Shown: piece after piece, positions 17,835 to 26,172 of the stretch | How the letters are laid out: each line of letters opens with the position of its first letter | How positions within the stretch are numbered: the stretch's first letter is position 1 | DNA from: Gordonia oryzae | GTDB taxonomy: Bacteria; Actinomycetota; Actinomycetes; Mycobacteriales; Mycobacteriaceae | Length of the DNA: 64,000 bases | Assembly (NCBI RefSeq): GCF_003797185.1 | Contig: NZ_RKMH01000002.1 | Span: 124,001-188,000 of the forward strand | Reading direction: 5' to 3' | Made by a program: the position numbers and the translations under genes | Notes under the pieces: generated by a model | What the model was told of the DNA's origin: nothing | Database searches by the model: none | Seen by the model: only the letters and a program-made list of their open reading frames with translations

Positions 17835-18326
17835 CTACCGGTAGTTGACGAACTGCAGCGCGATGCCGAAGTCCTCGCCCTTGAGTAGCGAGATGACGGC
17901 CTGGAGGTCGTCGCGCTTCTTGCCGGAGACGCGCAACTCGTCGCCCTGAATCTGAGCCTTGACGCCCTTGGGCCCCTCGTCGCGGATCTTCTTGGAGATC
18001 TTCTTCGCGTGCTCGGAATCGATGCCCTGCACGAGCGTTCCGGTGATCTTGAACTGCTTACCCGATGCTGCGGGCTCCCCGGCGTCGAATGCCTTGAGCG
18101 AGATGTCGCGGCGGATCAGCTTCTCCTTGAACACCTCGAGGCCGGCGACGGCACGCTCCTCGGCGTCGGAGGTGATGACGATCGCCTCCTCGCCGGACCA
18201 TGCGATACCGGTGTTGGTGCCGCGGAAGTCGTAGCGCTGGGACAGTTCCTTGGCGGCCTGGTTGAGGGCGTTGTCGACCTCCTGGCGGTCGACCTTGCTC
18301 ACGACGTCGAACGATGAATCAGCCAT
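17835..18326 (-). CDS. YajQ-family nucleotide-binding protein
   Basis: 163 residues, full length for the family: two ferredoxin-like domains with [20 protein letters not shown] at the start, [27 protein letters not shown] and KDEGPKG-like [18 protein letters not shown]. YajQ proteins bind c-di-GMP in some bacteria and have been linked to transcription control and nucleotide binding; which applies here is unknown. It is convergent with htpX (20 bases apart). Confidence 0.9.
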   Translation of the reverse strand: MADSSFDVVSKVDRQEVDNALNQAAKELSQRYDFRGTNTGIAWSGEEAIVITSDAEERAVAGLEVFKEKLIRRDISLKAFDAGEPAASGKQFKITGTLVQGIDSEHAKKISKKIRDEGPKGVKAQIQGDELRVSGKKRDDLQAVISLLKGEDFGIALQFVNYR

Positions 18327-18363
18327 GGGGTACAGCCTAGTGGGCGCGCTCACGGGTGAAACG

Positions 18364-18459
18364 GGCGCTCTCGAGGTGTGGGGAGCGCCGTCGGCGGTGG
18401 GGCGGGCGCTGTGGGCGGAGCGACGAGCGCCGTCGGCGAGGAGCGGAGCGCGCTCGGCG
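18364..18459. repeat. 21-bp phased repeat array (five degenerate units)
   Basis: Units resembling AGCGCYGTCGGCG start at 18364, 18384, 18405, 18426 and 18447, spaced 20, 21, 21 and 21 bases, in plus orientation. They fill the gap between the yajQ start and tRNA-Tyr. The units are more diverged than those at 61828, but share core and spacing. Confidence 0.7.
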
Positions 18460-18555
18460 GGGGCCGCTGACCAGCAGGTTTGCGTGAACGTGCGGTAGTC
18501 GTTGTATTCTTCACGGCGTTGTTCGCGTGGTCCGAAAGGGCCTAGAGGACGGCAC

Positions 18556-18636
18556 GGCAGGTTGCCCGAGCGGCCAAAGGGAGCGGACTGTAAATCCGTC
18601 GCGCAAGCTACATAGGTTCGAATCCTATACCTGCCA
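18556..18636 (+). tRNA. tRNA-Tyr (anticodon GTA)
   Basis: An 81-base cloverleaf. Acceptor GGCAGGT pairs with ACCTGCC at the 3' end, discriminator A; anticodon loop CTGTAAA; long type II variable arm; T-loop GGTTCGAATCC. The 3' CCA is not encoded. Confidence 0.95.
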
Positions 18637-18771
18637 CAAACGAGACGATCGTCGTTCGCGACGCGCCGTCAAGCCGCTGTAACAGGCGATTTGGTGCGCC
18701 GTCGGGTCGGTGTGTAACCTCGTTAAGGCTCTCGAGCCGTTCGGTCACCTGACCGTACAGCGCGAGTAAAC

Positions 18772-18844
18772 GCCCCCTTAGCTCAGTCGGCAGAGCGTTT
18801 CCATGGTAAGGAAAAGGTCGACGGTTCGATTCCGTCAGGGGGCT
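18772..18844 (+). tRNA. tRNA-Thr (anticodon GGT)
   Basis: 73 bases. Acceptor GCCCCCT pairs with AGGGGGC, discriminator T; anticodon stem TTTCC/GGAAA around loop ATGGTAA; T-loop GGTTCGATTCC. Second member of the Tyr-Thr-Met cluster. Confidence 0.95.
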
Positions 18845-18885
18845 CGGGAGGACTTGATCGCCCCCGCGGGTGCTCAGGCCGCCAA

Positions 18886-18959
18886 GGCGGTGTAGCTCAG
18901 CTGGTTAGAGCGCACGACTCATAATCGTGAGGTCGAGGGATCGAGCCCCTCCACCGCTA
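18886..18959 (+). tRNA. tRNA-Met (elongator, anticodon CAT)
   Basis: 74 bases. Acceptor GGCGGTG pairs with CACCGCT (closing G-T), anticodon stem CACGA/TCGTG around loop CTCATAA, T-loop GGATCGAGCCC. The position just before rpmG is the mycobacterial arrangement. Confidence 0.93.
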
Positions 18960-19043
18960 CACAACTCGCAGCGCCCGCGGCGGCCCGGGACACGGGGGCG
19001 CGAGCGCCGAGAACACGCAAACCCCCGTGAAAGAAGGATTACA

Positions 19044-19211
19044 GTGGCTTCCTCGACTGATGTGCGGCCCAAGATCACCTTGGCCTGCGAGGTGTGCAAG
19101 CATCGCAACTACATCACCAAGAAGAATCGTCGCAACGATCCCGATCGCCTCGAGATCAAGAAGTTCTGCCCGAACTGCGGCAAGCATCAGGCGCATAAAG
19201 AGTCTCGCTGA
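19044..19211 (+). CDS. rpmG: 50S ribosomal protein L33
   Basis: 55 residues starting at GTG 19044, with GAAAGAAGGA (19029-19038) upstream as ribosome site. Zinc-ribbon version of L33: cysteines 15 and 18 ([11 protein letters not shown]) and 42 and 45 ([11 protein letters not shown]). A basic middle segment ([13 protein letters not shown]) contacts 23S rRNA. Presence of all four cysteines marks the zinc-dependent form; zinc-independent paralogues, if any, lie elsewhere. It follows tRNA-Met by 84 bases and ends in a strong terminator, so it forms a short unit. Confidence 0.95.
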   Translation: MASSTDVRPKITLACEVCKHRNYITKKNRRNDPDRLEIKKFCPNCGKHQAHKESR

Positions 19212-19246
19212 CACAGTCGTCGGCGATCGGCGACATACAGACATAT

Positions 19247-19281
19247 CACTGCGGACCGCCTCGACGAGGCGGTCCGCAGTG
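19247..19281 (+). terminator. Strong hairpin terminator after rpmG
   Basis: 19247-19263 is the exact reverse complement of 19265-19281 around position 19264; realistically a 14-15 bp stem with a short loop. Flanking CATAT/GTATG bases extend it. It lies 35 bases after the rpmG stop and before hadAB. There is no T-run. Confidence 0.8.
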
Positions 19282-19389
19282 GTATGTGCGCGGCACGGAG
19301 GAGGCCTTACCTTGCACGTCGCGCCGGCAGCCGTCGGAAGTCATGGATTGACGCCACCGGGACGTGGCATAGGTTAAGGAGCGAATCGC

Positions 19390-20490
19390 ATGTCGTCACA
19401 GATCAGCGACGCCGAGATCAAACAGAGAGTCTCTGGGCTGAAGGCCGTGGGCGAGAAGCTCAGCCCCGAGGAGATCGCCGAGCACACCAAGTCGCTCGTC
19501 GGCTTCAACTACACCGTCGACGATTACTACGAGATCGGCCGCGAAGAGGTCCGCAAACACGCCCTGGCAGTGCAGGACCCGCATCCGACGCACTGGGACG
19601 AGTCCGCCGCGCGCCGGCTCGGCCATGACACCTTGATCGCCGCCCCCACATACGTGTCGGTGCTCGGCATCGTCGCCCAGCGAAAACTGTTCGAGGATGT
19701 CATCAGCGGATACGACCTGTGGCAGATCATGCAGACCGATCAGCGGCTGGTCTACCACCAGCCGATGAAGGTCGGCGATCAGCTGGTGTGCGACGTGTCG
19801 CTCGACTCGTTCCGGCACGTCACCAGCCCGGAGACGATCGACCTGATGGTGACGAAGAACGTCATCTGGAATCAGCGCAACGAGCCGGTGATGACCACCT
19901 ACACCTCGTTGGCCGCGCGGCCGGGCATGGAGATCGATCCCGAACTCGCCGAGTCACTCGACCATGTGATGATGAAGGTCGACCGCACCGGCACCGTCGG
20001 TCGCACCGTCGAGCCCGAGCCGGGACGCTATGACCGCCCCGACCCCACCGAACGTCCGGGAGCCTACGGTGCGGTGGACTTCGATTCGCTGACCGTGGGC
20101 CAGGAACTACCCGCCAAGCGTTTTCTGCTGACCCGCGGCAACCTCACCAACTACGCCGGTGTGGCCGGCGATCCCAACCCGATCCACTTCTCCGACCACC
20201 TGGTGAAGGCCTCGGGTATGGGCGATGTGGTGGCGCACGGCATGCAGACGATGGGCCTCGGCGCGACCTTCGTCTCCGAGCACATCGGCGACCCGGCGGC
20301 GTTCTGCGAGTACAACGTTCGCTTCACCAGCCCGGTCTACGTGCCCGCCGACGACAGTGCCGCCGTCGATTTCACCGGCAAGATCAAATCCCTCGACCCC
20401 GACACCCGCCGCGGCACGATCGCGATCGTCGCCAAACAGGGCGAGCGCAAGATCTTCGGTCGCGCGCAGGCCGTCATCCAGTTCAACTGA
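19390..20490 (+). CDS. Fused (3R)-hydroxyacyl-ACP dehydratase HadA-HadB
   Basis: 366 residues combining two hot-dog proteins that are separate in M. tuberculosis. Residues about 1-175 equal HadA (substrate-binding, TPHPTHW-like QDPHPTHWDESAA, YVSVLGIVAQRK). Residues about 215-366 equal HadB with the hydratase motif AGDPNPIHFSDHLVKASGMG and VAHGMQTMGLG; Asp and His in GDPNPIHF are the catalytic pair. A ~35-residue Pro/Glu-rich linker joins them. The enzyme removes water in the FAS-II cycle that elongates meromycolic acid chains. The ribosome site AAGGAG precedes ATG 19390. No hadC follows; in M. tuberculosis hadC lies directly after hadB and serves longer chains. Confidence 0.9.
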   Translation: MSSQISDAEIKQRVSGLKAVGEKLSPEEIAEHTKSLVGFNYTVDDYYEIGREEVRKHALAVQDPHPTHWDESAARRLGHDTLIAAPTYVSVLGIVAQRKLFEDVISGYDLWQIMQTDQRLVYHQPMKVGDQLVCDVSLDSFRHVTSPETIDLMVTKNVIWNQRNEPVMTTYTSLAARPGMEIDPELAESLDHVMMKVDRTGTVGRTVEPEPGRYDRPDPTERPGAYGAVDFDSLTVGQELPAKRFLLTRGNLTNYAGVAGDPNPIHFSDHLVKASGMGDVVAHGMQTMGLGATFVSEHIGDPAAFCEYNVRFTSPVYVPADDSAAVDFTGKIKSLDPDTRRGTIAIVAKQGERKIFGRAQAVIQFN

Positions 20491-20554
20491 CGATGTGCGT
20501 GATCCGACACGGCGAGGGTTCAGTCTGTGGGCGTTCTACGGTAGGCGTGCGCGT

Positions 20555-20895
20555 GGATGAGCGGTACCGTCGCATTCTCGACGATGTCGTCGGCTGCCTC
20601 CGCCCACCCCGTTCCCTCCATCAGGAAACGAAAGCGTAAAGGTCGACGGCCAGGTTGGCGGCCGTGGTGGGGATCGGCGCGGTCCGATCTCGCCGCGGTC
20701 GCGAGCGCGGGCGATGATGACTTCCGTCAGCGCCGTTGCCTTGGTGCGGAGCACGGTCAACGATGAGGGAGTGGGTCGGCCACCGCGCCTGCGATGACGC
20801 CGAGGGTGAGCTCACGGCTCTGCGGCCGCAGACGCTCGAGTACCTCGTGGATGGTGTCAGCACATCGCCTGCCAAAGTGCGGGTGTCTGAAATGA
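20555..20895 (-). pseudogene. Frameshifted TetR-family regulator, C-terminal part
   Basis: On the minus strand, consecutive pieces in changing frames rebuild a TetR C-terminal domain. They run ADTIHEVLERLRPQSRELTL then AGAVADP, then TVLRTKATALTEVIIARARD RGEIGP in a second frame, then PTTAANLAVDLYAF in a third, then FLMEGTGWAEAADDIVENAT and VPLIHAHAY. At least three frame shifts are needed, so no functional product is expected. I could not identify a helix-turn-helix upstream. The neighbouring hadAB is intact. Confidence 0.55.
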
Positions 20896-21147
20896 TGCTG
20901 CCTGATGTCGGCTTCTTCAATGGTCACAACATCATTCATCCGGTCTTGGTGCTCACGGTGTGGCTGATGGTGGGGCTGGGTCTCTGCGCGATCGCCCTGC
21001 GGCGTCAGAACGACGTCGGTGAGGACGACGAACTCATCGACGAGGTCGTCGGTATCGACGGTTCGGCACGTAGTGACTCCGACGGCGTCGGTGAGTGCAT
21101 CGCGGCTCACGACTCGGTCCTCCACCTGAGCCACGGAGTCGGTTACG
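20896..21147. other. Remnant region before the DMT gene
   Basis: No gene I can support. A plus-strand open frame here contains one hydrophobic stretch (VLVLTVWLMVGLGLCAIAL), but it has no recognisable start signal or homologue that I know. It may be debris of the same decayed locus as the TetR remnant. Confidence 0.35.
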
Positions 21148-22176
21148 TCATCGAGGGGTCCGGGTACTCGTCGTCCGGGTACTCGAAGGCTGGCGACTCG
21201 ATTTCGGGCACTCACGCTGACGTGGGGTCGGCGTAACGCGGGAGCGCACAGTGATAGCGGCGCACGCGATCACCGCGCACCCGCCGACGACGAGCGGCAC
21301 GGTGAGATGCTCGCCGAGCATTGCGACGGCCCAGCCGACACTGAGGACCGGCTGCACCAGCTGGATCTGACTGACCGTGGTGATCGGCCCGATCGCGAGA
21401 CCGCGATACCAGGCGAAGAATCCGAGGAACATGCTGACGCCGGCCAGGTAGGCGAACGCCAACCACTGGCCGGCGCCGGCGTGCGGTGGATGGGTGGCCA
21501 CGCTGACCGCCGACACCGCCACCATCACCGGCGCCGCGAGAACCAGTGCCCAGCAGATGGTCTGCCATGAACCGAGTTCGCGCGACATCAGCCCGCCCTG
21601 CGCGTATCCGATCGCGCCGAGCACCACCGCCGCGCCGAGTAGGACGTCGGCGACGCCCGGCCTGCTGCCGACGGACCCACCGTGGGCGAGCAGGCTGAAC
21701 ACGACGGTGGCTCCCACCCCGAGAGCCGCGCCGAGCCAGAAGCGCGACGACGGTCGTTCGCCGGTCAATAGCACCGCGACCACCGCCGTCGCCGCGGGCA
21801 GCAGGCCGATCACCACCGCGGCATGTCCGGCGGTGGTGCGTTGCATGGCCAGTGAGGTCAGTATCGGGAAGCCGGCCACTACGCCCGCCGACACGGGGAC
21901 AAGCCGACACAGCTGCCGGCGAGTCGGTAGCGGAGCGCCGACCGCGATGAGTACCACCGCGGCGAGAGCAGCCGCGATGACGGCCCGCCCGCAACCCACG
22001 AACAGCGGGTCGAGTCCCGCACCGCCGGTGTCCCCGACCGTGATGCGGGTGAACGGGACGGTGAACGAAAAGGCGATCACCCCGACGAGCCCCCAGGCCA
22101 GTCCGTGGGCGGTCGTCGGTCCCTGTGCCGATAGCGGAGGTGACGGAAGTCCGATAGCGCTACTATAGGTGCTCAT
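21148..22176 (-). CDS. EamA/DMT-family exporter
   Basis: 342 residues with ten predicted membrane helices as two EamA halves (starting about residues 27 and 170), for example LAWGLVGVIAFSFTVPFTR and AAVVIGLLPAATAVVAVLLTGER, the latter carrying the typical GER end. The second half repeats the pattern with PVLSVGWAVAMLGEHLT. The C-terminal tail is Ser/Thr/Arg-rich and probably cytoplasmic. DMT proteins export amino acids, bases or drugs; none is indicated here. The gene is divergent from a MocR regulator and their ATG codons overlap, so it is very likely that regulator's target. Confidence 0.85.
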   Translation of the reverse strand: MSTYSSAIGLPSPPLSAQGPTTAHGLAWGLVGVIAFSFTVPFTRITVGDTGGAGLDPLFVGCGRAVIAAALAAVVLIAVGAPLPTRRQLCRLVPVSAGVVAGFPILTSLAMQRTTAGHAAVVIGLLPAATAVVAVLLTGERPSSRFWLGAALGVGATVVFSLLAHGGSVGSRPGVADVLLGAAVVLGAIGYAQGGLMSRELGSWQTICWALVLAAPVMVAVSAVSVATHPPHAGAGQWLAFAYLAGVSMFLGFFAWYRGLAIGPITTVSQIQLVQPVLSVGWAVAMLGEHLTVPLVVGGCAVIACAAITVRSRVTPTPRQRECPKSSRQPSSTRTTSTRTPR

Positions 22177-22187
22177 GTCAGACGATA
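22161..22187. promoter_or_regulatory. Divergent start-codon overlap with two probable leaderless -10 boxes
   Basis: CATG at 22174-22177 contains the minus-strand ATG (22176-22174) and the plus-strand ATG (22175-22177). TACTAT at 22161-22166 lies 8 bases before the plus ATG; TATCGT read on the minus strand (22187-22182) lies 5 bases before the minus ATG. Both transcripts would start at or next to their start codons with no 5' leader. No ribosome sites are present. Confidence 0.6.
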
Positions 22188-23593
22188 GCAGTGAGCAGAT
22201 CGCGCGTCACCTCCGTTCGCTCACCGCAACCGCGAGCCCGGGATCGAAGCTGCCCTCCACTCGCGACCTCGCCGCGCGGTTCGGCGCCGGTCCGGTGACC
22301 GTGCAGCGCGCGCTCGCGATGGTGGTGGCCGACGGTCTCGTCGAAACACGGCCCGGCCGTGGCACTTTCGTTCGCGCACGGCAGACGCGGCACTCGGGTG
22401 CAGACGTGGCGTGGCAGACGGCAGCGCTCGGACCCCGGCGCGACGGTGGGTCCCCGGTGGGTTCAACCCTGCGGCAGGTGCCGCACGACACGATCGCCAT
22501 GCATTCGGGCTACCCCGATGAGTCGCTGCTGCCCATCCGCGAGGTCAGTGCTGCACTCGGTCGCGTGGCGCGGCGGCCGGAGTGCTATCGCCGACCGCCG
22601 ATCGCGGGGATTCCGGAGTTGCGGCGCTGGTTCGCCGACGAGCTCTCCCATACCGACTCTTCTGGGTCTGCGCCTGCCGAGTCCTGGCACTCCGCCGATG
22701 TGATGGTCGCCTCGGGTGGGCAGGCGGCGCTGGCCGCGGCGTTCCGTGCGCTCGCCGCCCCCGGCGAAGCGATCGTCATGGAGTCGCCGACCTACTGGGG
22801 TGCGATCGGCGCCGCCCGACAGTCCGGCCTGGTGATCGTGCCCGTGCCCCGATCCGACGGCGCGCCCCGGGCCGACGACCTCGACGCCGCGTTGACGTCG
22901 TCAGGGGCACGCGTCTTCTACGCCCAGCCCAACCACGCCAACCCCACCGGAGACCGCTGGGATGCCGGGCAGCGGTCGGCGATCCTCGACGTGATCACCG
23001 CACACCGCGCATTCCTCGTCGAGGACGATTGGGCGCACGACCTCGGGATCGATGAGCCGGTGCGGCCGCTCGCCGTTGCCGACCGCCACGGGCACGTGGT
23101 CTACGTCAGGTCGCTGACCAAGAGCATGTCGCCGTCGATGCGGGTGGCCGGGATTCTCGCGCGTGGACCGGCACGGCTGCGCATCGAGCAGGCGCTGGCT
23201 CATTCGGATCTCTTCGTCTCGCCGATACTGCAGTGGGCCGCCCTCGACGTGGTGAGTAGGCCGGCGTGGCGCACACATCGCAGGGCGCTCGCCCGCGCGT
23301 TGGGGGACCGGCGCGACGCCCTGCTGGCCGCTCTGCGTGAAGCCGGCTTCGATCCGCGCCGGCCGGCCGGTGGGCTGCATCTCTGGGTAGACCTGGACCT
23401 CGGCAGGGCCGGCGACGCGCTGCCCGACGCCGACACCGTCGTCGGGCGGGCGCTGACCAACGGTCTCGCGATCTCGCCGGGTGCCGAGTGGTTTCCCGCG
23501 GAGCCGACCGGCCTGTTCGTCCGGCTCACCTATTCCGCGGTCACCCCGGATCGATACGATGACGCCGTCCGGATTCTCTCGGAGAGCCTCTGA
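22175..23593 (+). CDS. MocR-type GntR regulator fused to an aminotransferase domain
   Basis: 472 residues from ATG 22175. Residues about 5-75 form a GntR winged helix (GSKLPSTRDLAARFGAGPVTVQRAL and LVETRPGRGTFVRA). The rest is a fold-type I aminotransferase domain: VASGGQAALAAAFRALA, MESPTYWGAIGAARQSG, the PNHANPTG cofactor loop, LVEDDWAHDLG with the pyridine-contacting Asp, and YVRSLTKSMSPSMRVAG with the PLP lysine. MocR proteins usually sense PLP, or an amino acid bound to PLP, and control the adjacent divergent gene, here the DMT exporter. An amino-acid or vitamin B6-related efflux circuit is inferred. Confidence 0.9.
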   Translation: MSDDSSEQIARHLRSLTATASPGSKLPSTRDLAARFGAGPVTVQRALAMVVADGLVETRPGRGTFVRARQTRHSGADVAWQTAALGPRRDGGSPVGSTLRQVPHDTIAMHSGYPDESLLPIREVSAALGRVARRPECYRRPPIAGIPELRRWFADELSHTDSSGSAPAESWHSADVMVASGGQAALAAAFRALAAPGEAIVMESPTYWGAIGAARQSGLVIVPVPRSDGAPRADDLDAALTSSGARVFYAQPNHANPTGDRWDAGQRSAILDVITAHRAFLVEDDWAHDLGIDEPVRPLAVADRHGHVVYVRSLTKSMSPSMRVAGILARGPARLRIEQALAHSDLFVSPILQWAALDVVSRPAWRTHRRALARALGDRRDALLAALREAGFDPRRPAGGLHLWVDLDLGRAGDALPDADTVVGRALTNGLAISPGAEWFPAEPTGLFVRLTYSAVTPDRYDDAVRILSESL

Positions 23594-23863
23594 CGTCGAC
23601 GGGGTGGACGGGGTGTTCCTAGGGCGTTTTGGGTTCGGCAGGGCCCATGTTCTACACTGAAGTGTCTCGATTGACTTAGACTTGCGCGCTACCCATGGGG
23701 TGGCGCGTTGGTTTTGTCGGACGGTTCATTCTGTCGAACGGCGGAATGTCAGTCGCCGAAGGCCACGCGGCCGGACGGTGTCGACACACCAGTCCGTAGG
23801 GTGGATCGAGATGGTGGCCCGAGTGGCTCGGCGGGATTTCTCGCCGGGACGTGACGGCCGCAA

Positions 23864-23936
<73 letters not shown>

Positions 23937-23974
23937 CCCTGGTGAGGGCGTACGTTGACGAGAGGACCTCGAAG

Positions 23975-24454
23975 TTGAGCAAGCGAGATCGAGCAGCCCG
24001 CGCCAAAGATGCCGCGGGGGACGCCGCCGCGGCGGCGGCCGATGAGCTCGAGGTCTCCGATGCCACCGACGATTCCGACGGCGAGAGCCCGACGTCGCTG
24101 ACGAAATCGGCCGACACCGAGCTGCGTCCGTCCGGTAAGCGTTCGGGCCGGGGTCGCCGTTCGGCGTCTGCCGCCGGCACCGCAGACGACGATTCGGATT
24201 CCGCAGGCGGAAGCTCGGTCGCCGTCAAGGAACGCACGAAGAAGGCGTCGCCTGCGGAGAGTCGCAATCCGTTCGTACGGATCTGGCTGTTCCTGCAGCA
24301 GGTCGTCGCCGAGCTGAGGAAGGTCATCTGGCCGAGCCGCCGCGACCTGGTCGTCTACACGGCCGTCGTGCTGGTGTTCGTGGTCATTATGACCGCCTTC
24401 ATCTTCGGCATCGACCTCGGCTTCGCCAAGGGCGTCCTCTGGCTGTTCGGTTAG
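23975..24454 (+). CDS. secE: Preprotein translocase subunit SecE
   Basis: About 159 residues. The single membrane anchor and amphipathic helix that define SecE are at the C-terminus: FLQQVVAELRKVIWPSRRDL followed by the helix VVYTAVVLVFVVIMTAFIF. The first ~95 residues are a long, charged, low-complexity extension (Ala/Asp/Ser-rich) typical of mycolata. I chose TTG 23975, with AGAGGA about 9 bases upstream. GTG 23942 in the same frame lies only 6 bases after tRNA-Trp, where tRNA 3' processing would remove its leader. SecE stabilises SecY in the protein-export channel. It is co-directional with nusG. Confidence 0.9.
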   Translation: MSKRDRAARAKDAAGDAAAAAADELEVSDATDDSDGESPTSLTKSADTELRPSGKRSGRGRRSASAAGTADDDSDSAGGSSVAVKERTKKASPAESRNPFVRIWLFLQQVVAELRKVIWPSRRDLVVYTAVVLVFVVIMTAFIFGIDLGFAKGVLWLFG

Positions 24455-24601
24455 CGGTTCACCTCGAGTGAGCGCACCGACCATCTCGGGGCGCCCGACA
24501 AACCGGTCGTCGGCGGCACGACGGACGCCGCGGTCGAGTGACGACCGGGCGAACGACGTGAGACCGGACCGAAACTGTGAGAAAGAGGAGCGTGGGCTGC
24601 A

Positions 24602-25465
24602 GTGAGCACCCCGGAGAACACCGATGCGGCTGACGTCGAAGGCGTTGAGACCGACGAGGCCGTGACCGACGAGACCCTCGTGGACGAGACCGTCGACCCT
24701 GGTGTCGCGGCGCAGGCCGAGGCTGCCGAGGACGAGGCCGCTGCCGTCGATGGCGGTGAGGCCGCGGTTGAGGCCGACGAGGCAGCCGGCGATGAGGTGG
24801 CGACCGACGAGGCCGACGCTCCTGCCGAGCCCGAGGCGACCGACCCCGTCGAGGAACTGCGCAAACAACTGCGTCGCGCGCCCGGTGAGTGGTACGTCAT
24901 CCACAGCTACGCCGGTTACGAGAACAAGGTGAAGGCCAACCTCGAGACCCGCGTGCAGAACCTCGATGTCGGTGACTACATCTTCCAGGTCGAGGTGCCG
25001 ACCGAAGAGGTCACCGAGATCAAGAACGGCCAGCCCAAGAAGGTCAACCGCAAGGTGCTGCCCGGATACATCCTGGTGCGCATGGATCTCAACGACGAGT
25101 CGTGGGGCGCGGTGCGCAACACTCCGGGTGTCACCGGCTTCGTCGGAATGACCTCTAAGCCGTCGCCGTTGAGCCTCAATGAGGTGCTGCAGTTCTTGAT
25201 GCCGCGCACCGAGGCCAAGAAGTCCGCCGCCAAGGCCGCTTCGGCCGGCGCGAGCGTAGAGGCCGCAGCAGCCGCGGTCACCTCGACCATCGAGGTCGAT
25301 TTCGAGGTCGGCGAGTCGGTCACTGTCATGGACGGACCGTTCGCGACGCTGCCCGCTTCGATCTCCGAGGTCAACGCCGAGCAGCGCAAGGTCAAGGTCC
25401 TCGTGTCGATCTTCGGTCGTGAGACACCCGTCGAACTCGGCTTCAATCAGGTCGAAAAGATCTGA
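24602..25465 (+). CDS. nusG: Transcription elongation/antitermination factor NusG
   Basis: 287 residues from GTG 24602 with an AGAGGAG ribosome site. Residues about 1-85 form an acidic Ala/Glu/Asp-rich extension found in actinobacterial NusG. The NGN domain follows ([19 protein letters not shown] to [19 protein letters not shown], then EVLQFL), and the C-terminal KOW domain shows [20 protein letters not shown] with [17 protein letters not shown]. NusG binds RNA polymerase and links it to Rho or to ribosomes. A ~35-residue Ala-rich insert separates NGN and KOW. The secE-nusG-rplK-rplA order is the standard one. Confidence 0.95.
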   Translation: MSTPENTDAADVEGVETDEAVTDETLVDETVDPGVAAQAEAAEDEAAAVDGGEAAVEADEAAGDEVATDEADAPAEPEATDPVEELRKQLRRAPGEWYVIHSYAGYENKVKANLETRVQNLDVGDYIFQVEVPTEEVTEIKNGQPKKVNRKVLPGYILVRMDLNDESWGAVRNTPGVTGFVGMTSKPSPLSLNEVLQFLMPRTEAKKSAAKAASAGASVEAAAAAVTSTIEVDFEVGESVTVMDGPFATLPASISEVNAEQRKVKVLVSIFGRETPVELGFNQVEKI

Positions 25466-25568
25466 ACACACCGGGGCTCGGCCCCCGTGACCCCCGATCA
25501 GCGGGTCGACAGACTTCCACGCCTCCAGCGGACGTGGATCAGCAGGAAGAACAACCAAGGAACTAGAG

Positions 25569-26000
25569 ATGCCTCCCAAGAAGAAGAAGCTTGCCGGGAT
25601 CATCAAGCTCCAGATCCAGGCAGGCGCGGCCAACCCGGCCCCGCCCGTGGGTCCGGCGCTTGGTCAGCACGGCGTGAACATCATGGAATTCTGCAAGGCG
25701 TACAACGCCGCGACCGAGTCGCAGCGTGGCAACGTCATTCCGGTGGAGATCTTCGTGTACGAAGATCGGTCGTTCGACTTCAAGTTGAAGACCCCGCCGG
25801 CGGCGAAGCTGCTCCTCAAGGCTGCCGGCCTGCAGAAGGGCTCTGGCGAGCCGCACACGAAGAAGGTCGGCAAGGTCTCGATGGACCAGGTCCGCGAGAT
25901 CGCCAAGACCAAGCAAGAAGACCTCAACGCCAACGACATCGACCAGGCCGCGAAGATCATCGCCGGTACTGCTCGGTCGATGGGTATCACCGTCGAGTGA
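25569..26000 (+). CDS. rplK: 50S ribosomal protein L11
   Basis: 143 residues, usual length. The Pro-rich N-terminal domain ([24 protein letters not shown]) binds factors and thiopeptides. The C-terminal domain ([17 protein letters not shown] to [14 protein letters not shown]) binds the GTPase-centre region of 23S rRNA. GGAACTAGAG precedes ATG 25569. The last codons and the stop are the first copy of a 32-bp tandem repeat that continues into the spacer. Confidence 0.97.
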   Translation: MPPKKKKLAGIIKLQIQAGAANPAPPVGPALGQHGVNIMEFCKAYNAATESQRGNVIPVEIFVYEDRSFDFKLKTPPAAKLLLKAAGLQKGSGEPHTKKVGKVSMDQVREIAKTKQEDLNANDIDQAAKIIAGTARSMGITVE

Positions 26001-26090
26001 GCTCGCGATCTCGCGTTGTCACCGTCGAGTGAGCTCGCGATCTCGCGTTGTCACCGTCGAGTGAGTTCGCGGATTCGCGCTCTCACCGAG
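25988..26090. repeat. 32-bp tandem repeat spanning the rplK stop codon
   Basis: Units begin at 25988, 26020, 26052 and (partial) 26084. The first two are identical (CACCGTCGAGTGAGCTCGCG and on), the third has several changes. Each unit carries the end of rplK (coding Thr-Val-Glu-stop) plus 20 bases of spacer, so the duplications copied the 3' end of the gene outward into the rplK-rplA gap. Confidence 0.9.
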
Positions 26091-26172
26091 GGCTGAGGCT
26101 TCAGATGTAGTGGGAGGGCCGGCTCGGCCCGCACCACCAACCCGAATAGTTTTACGGAGAAAGAACAGAGCA

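Noticed and set aside
20736-21236. Plus-strand frame with one hydrophobic segment
   Set aside because: Overlaps the TetR remnant and the end of the DMT gene on the other strand; one helix alone, with no ribosome site or homologue, is not enough.
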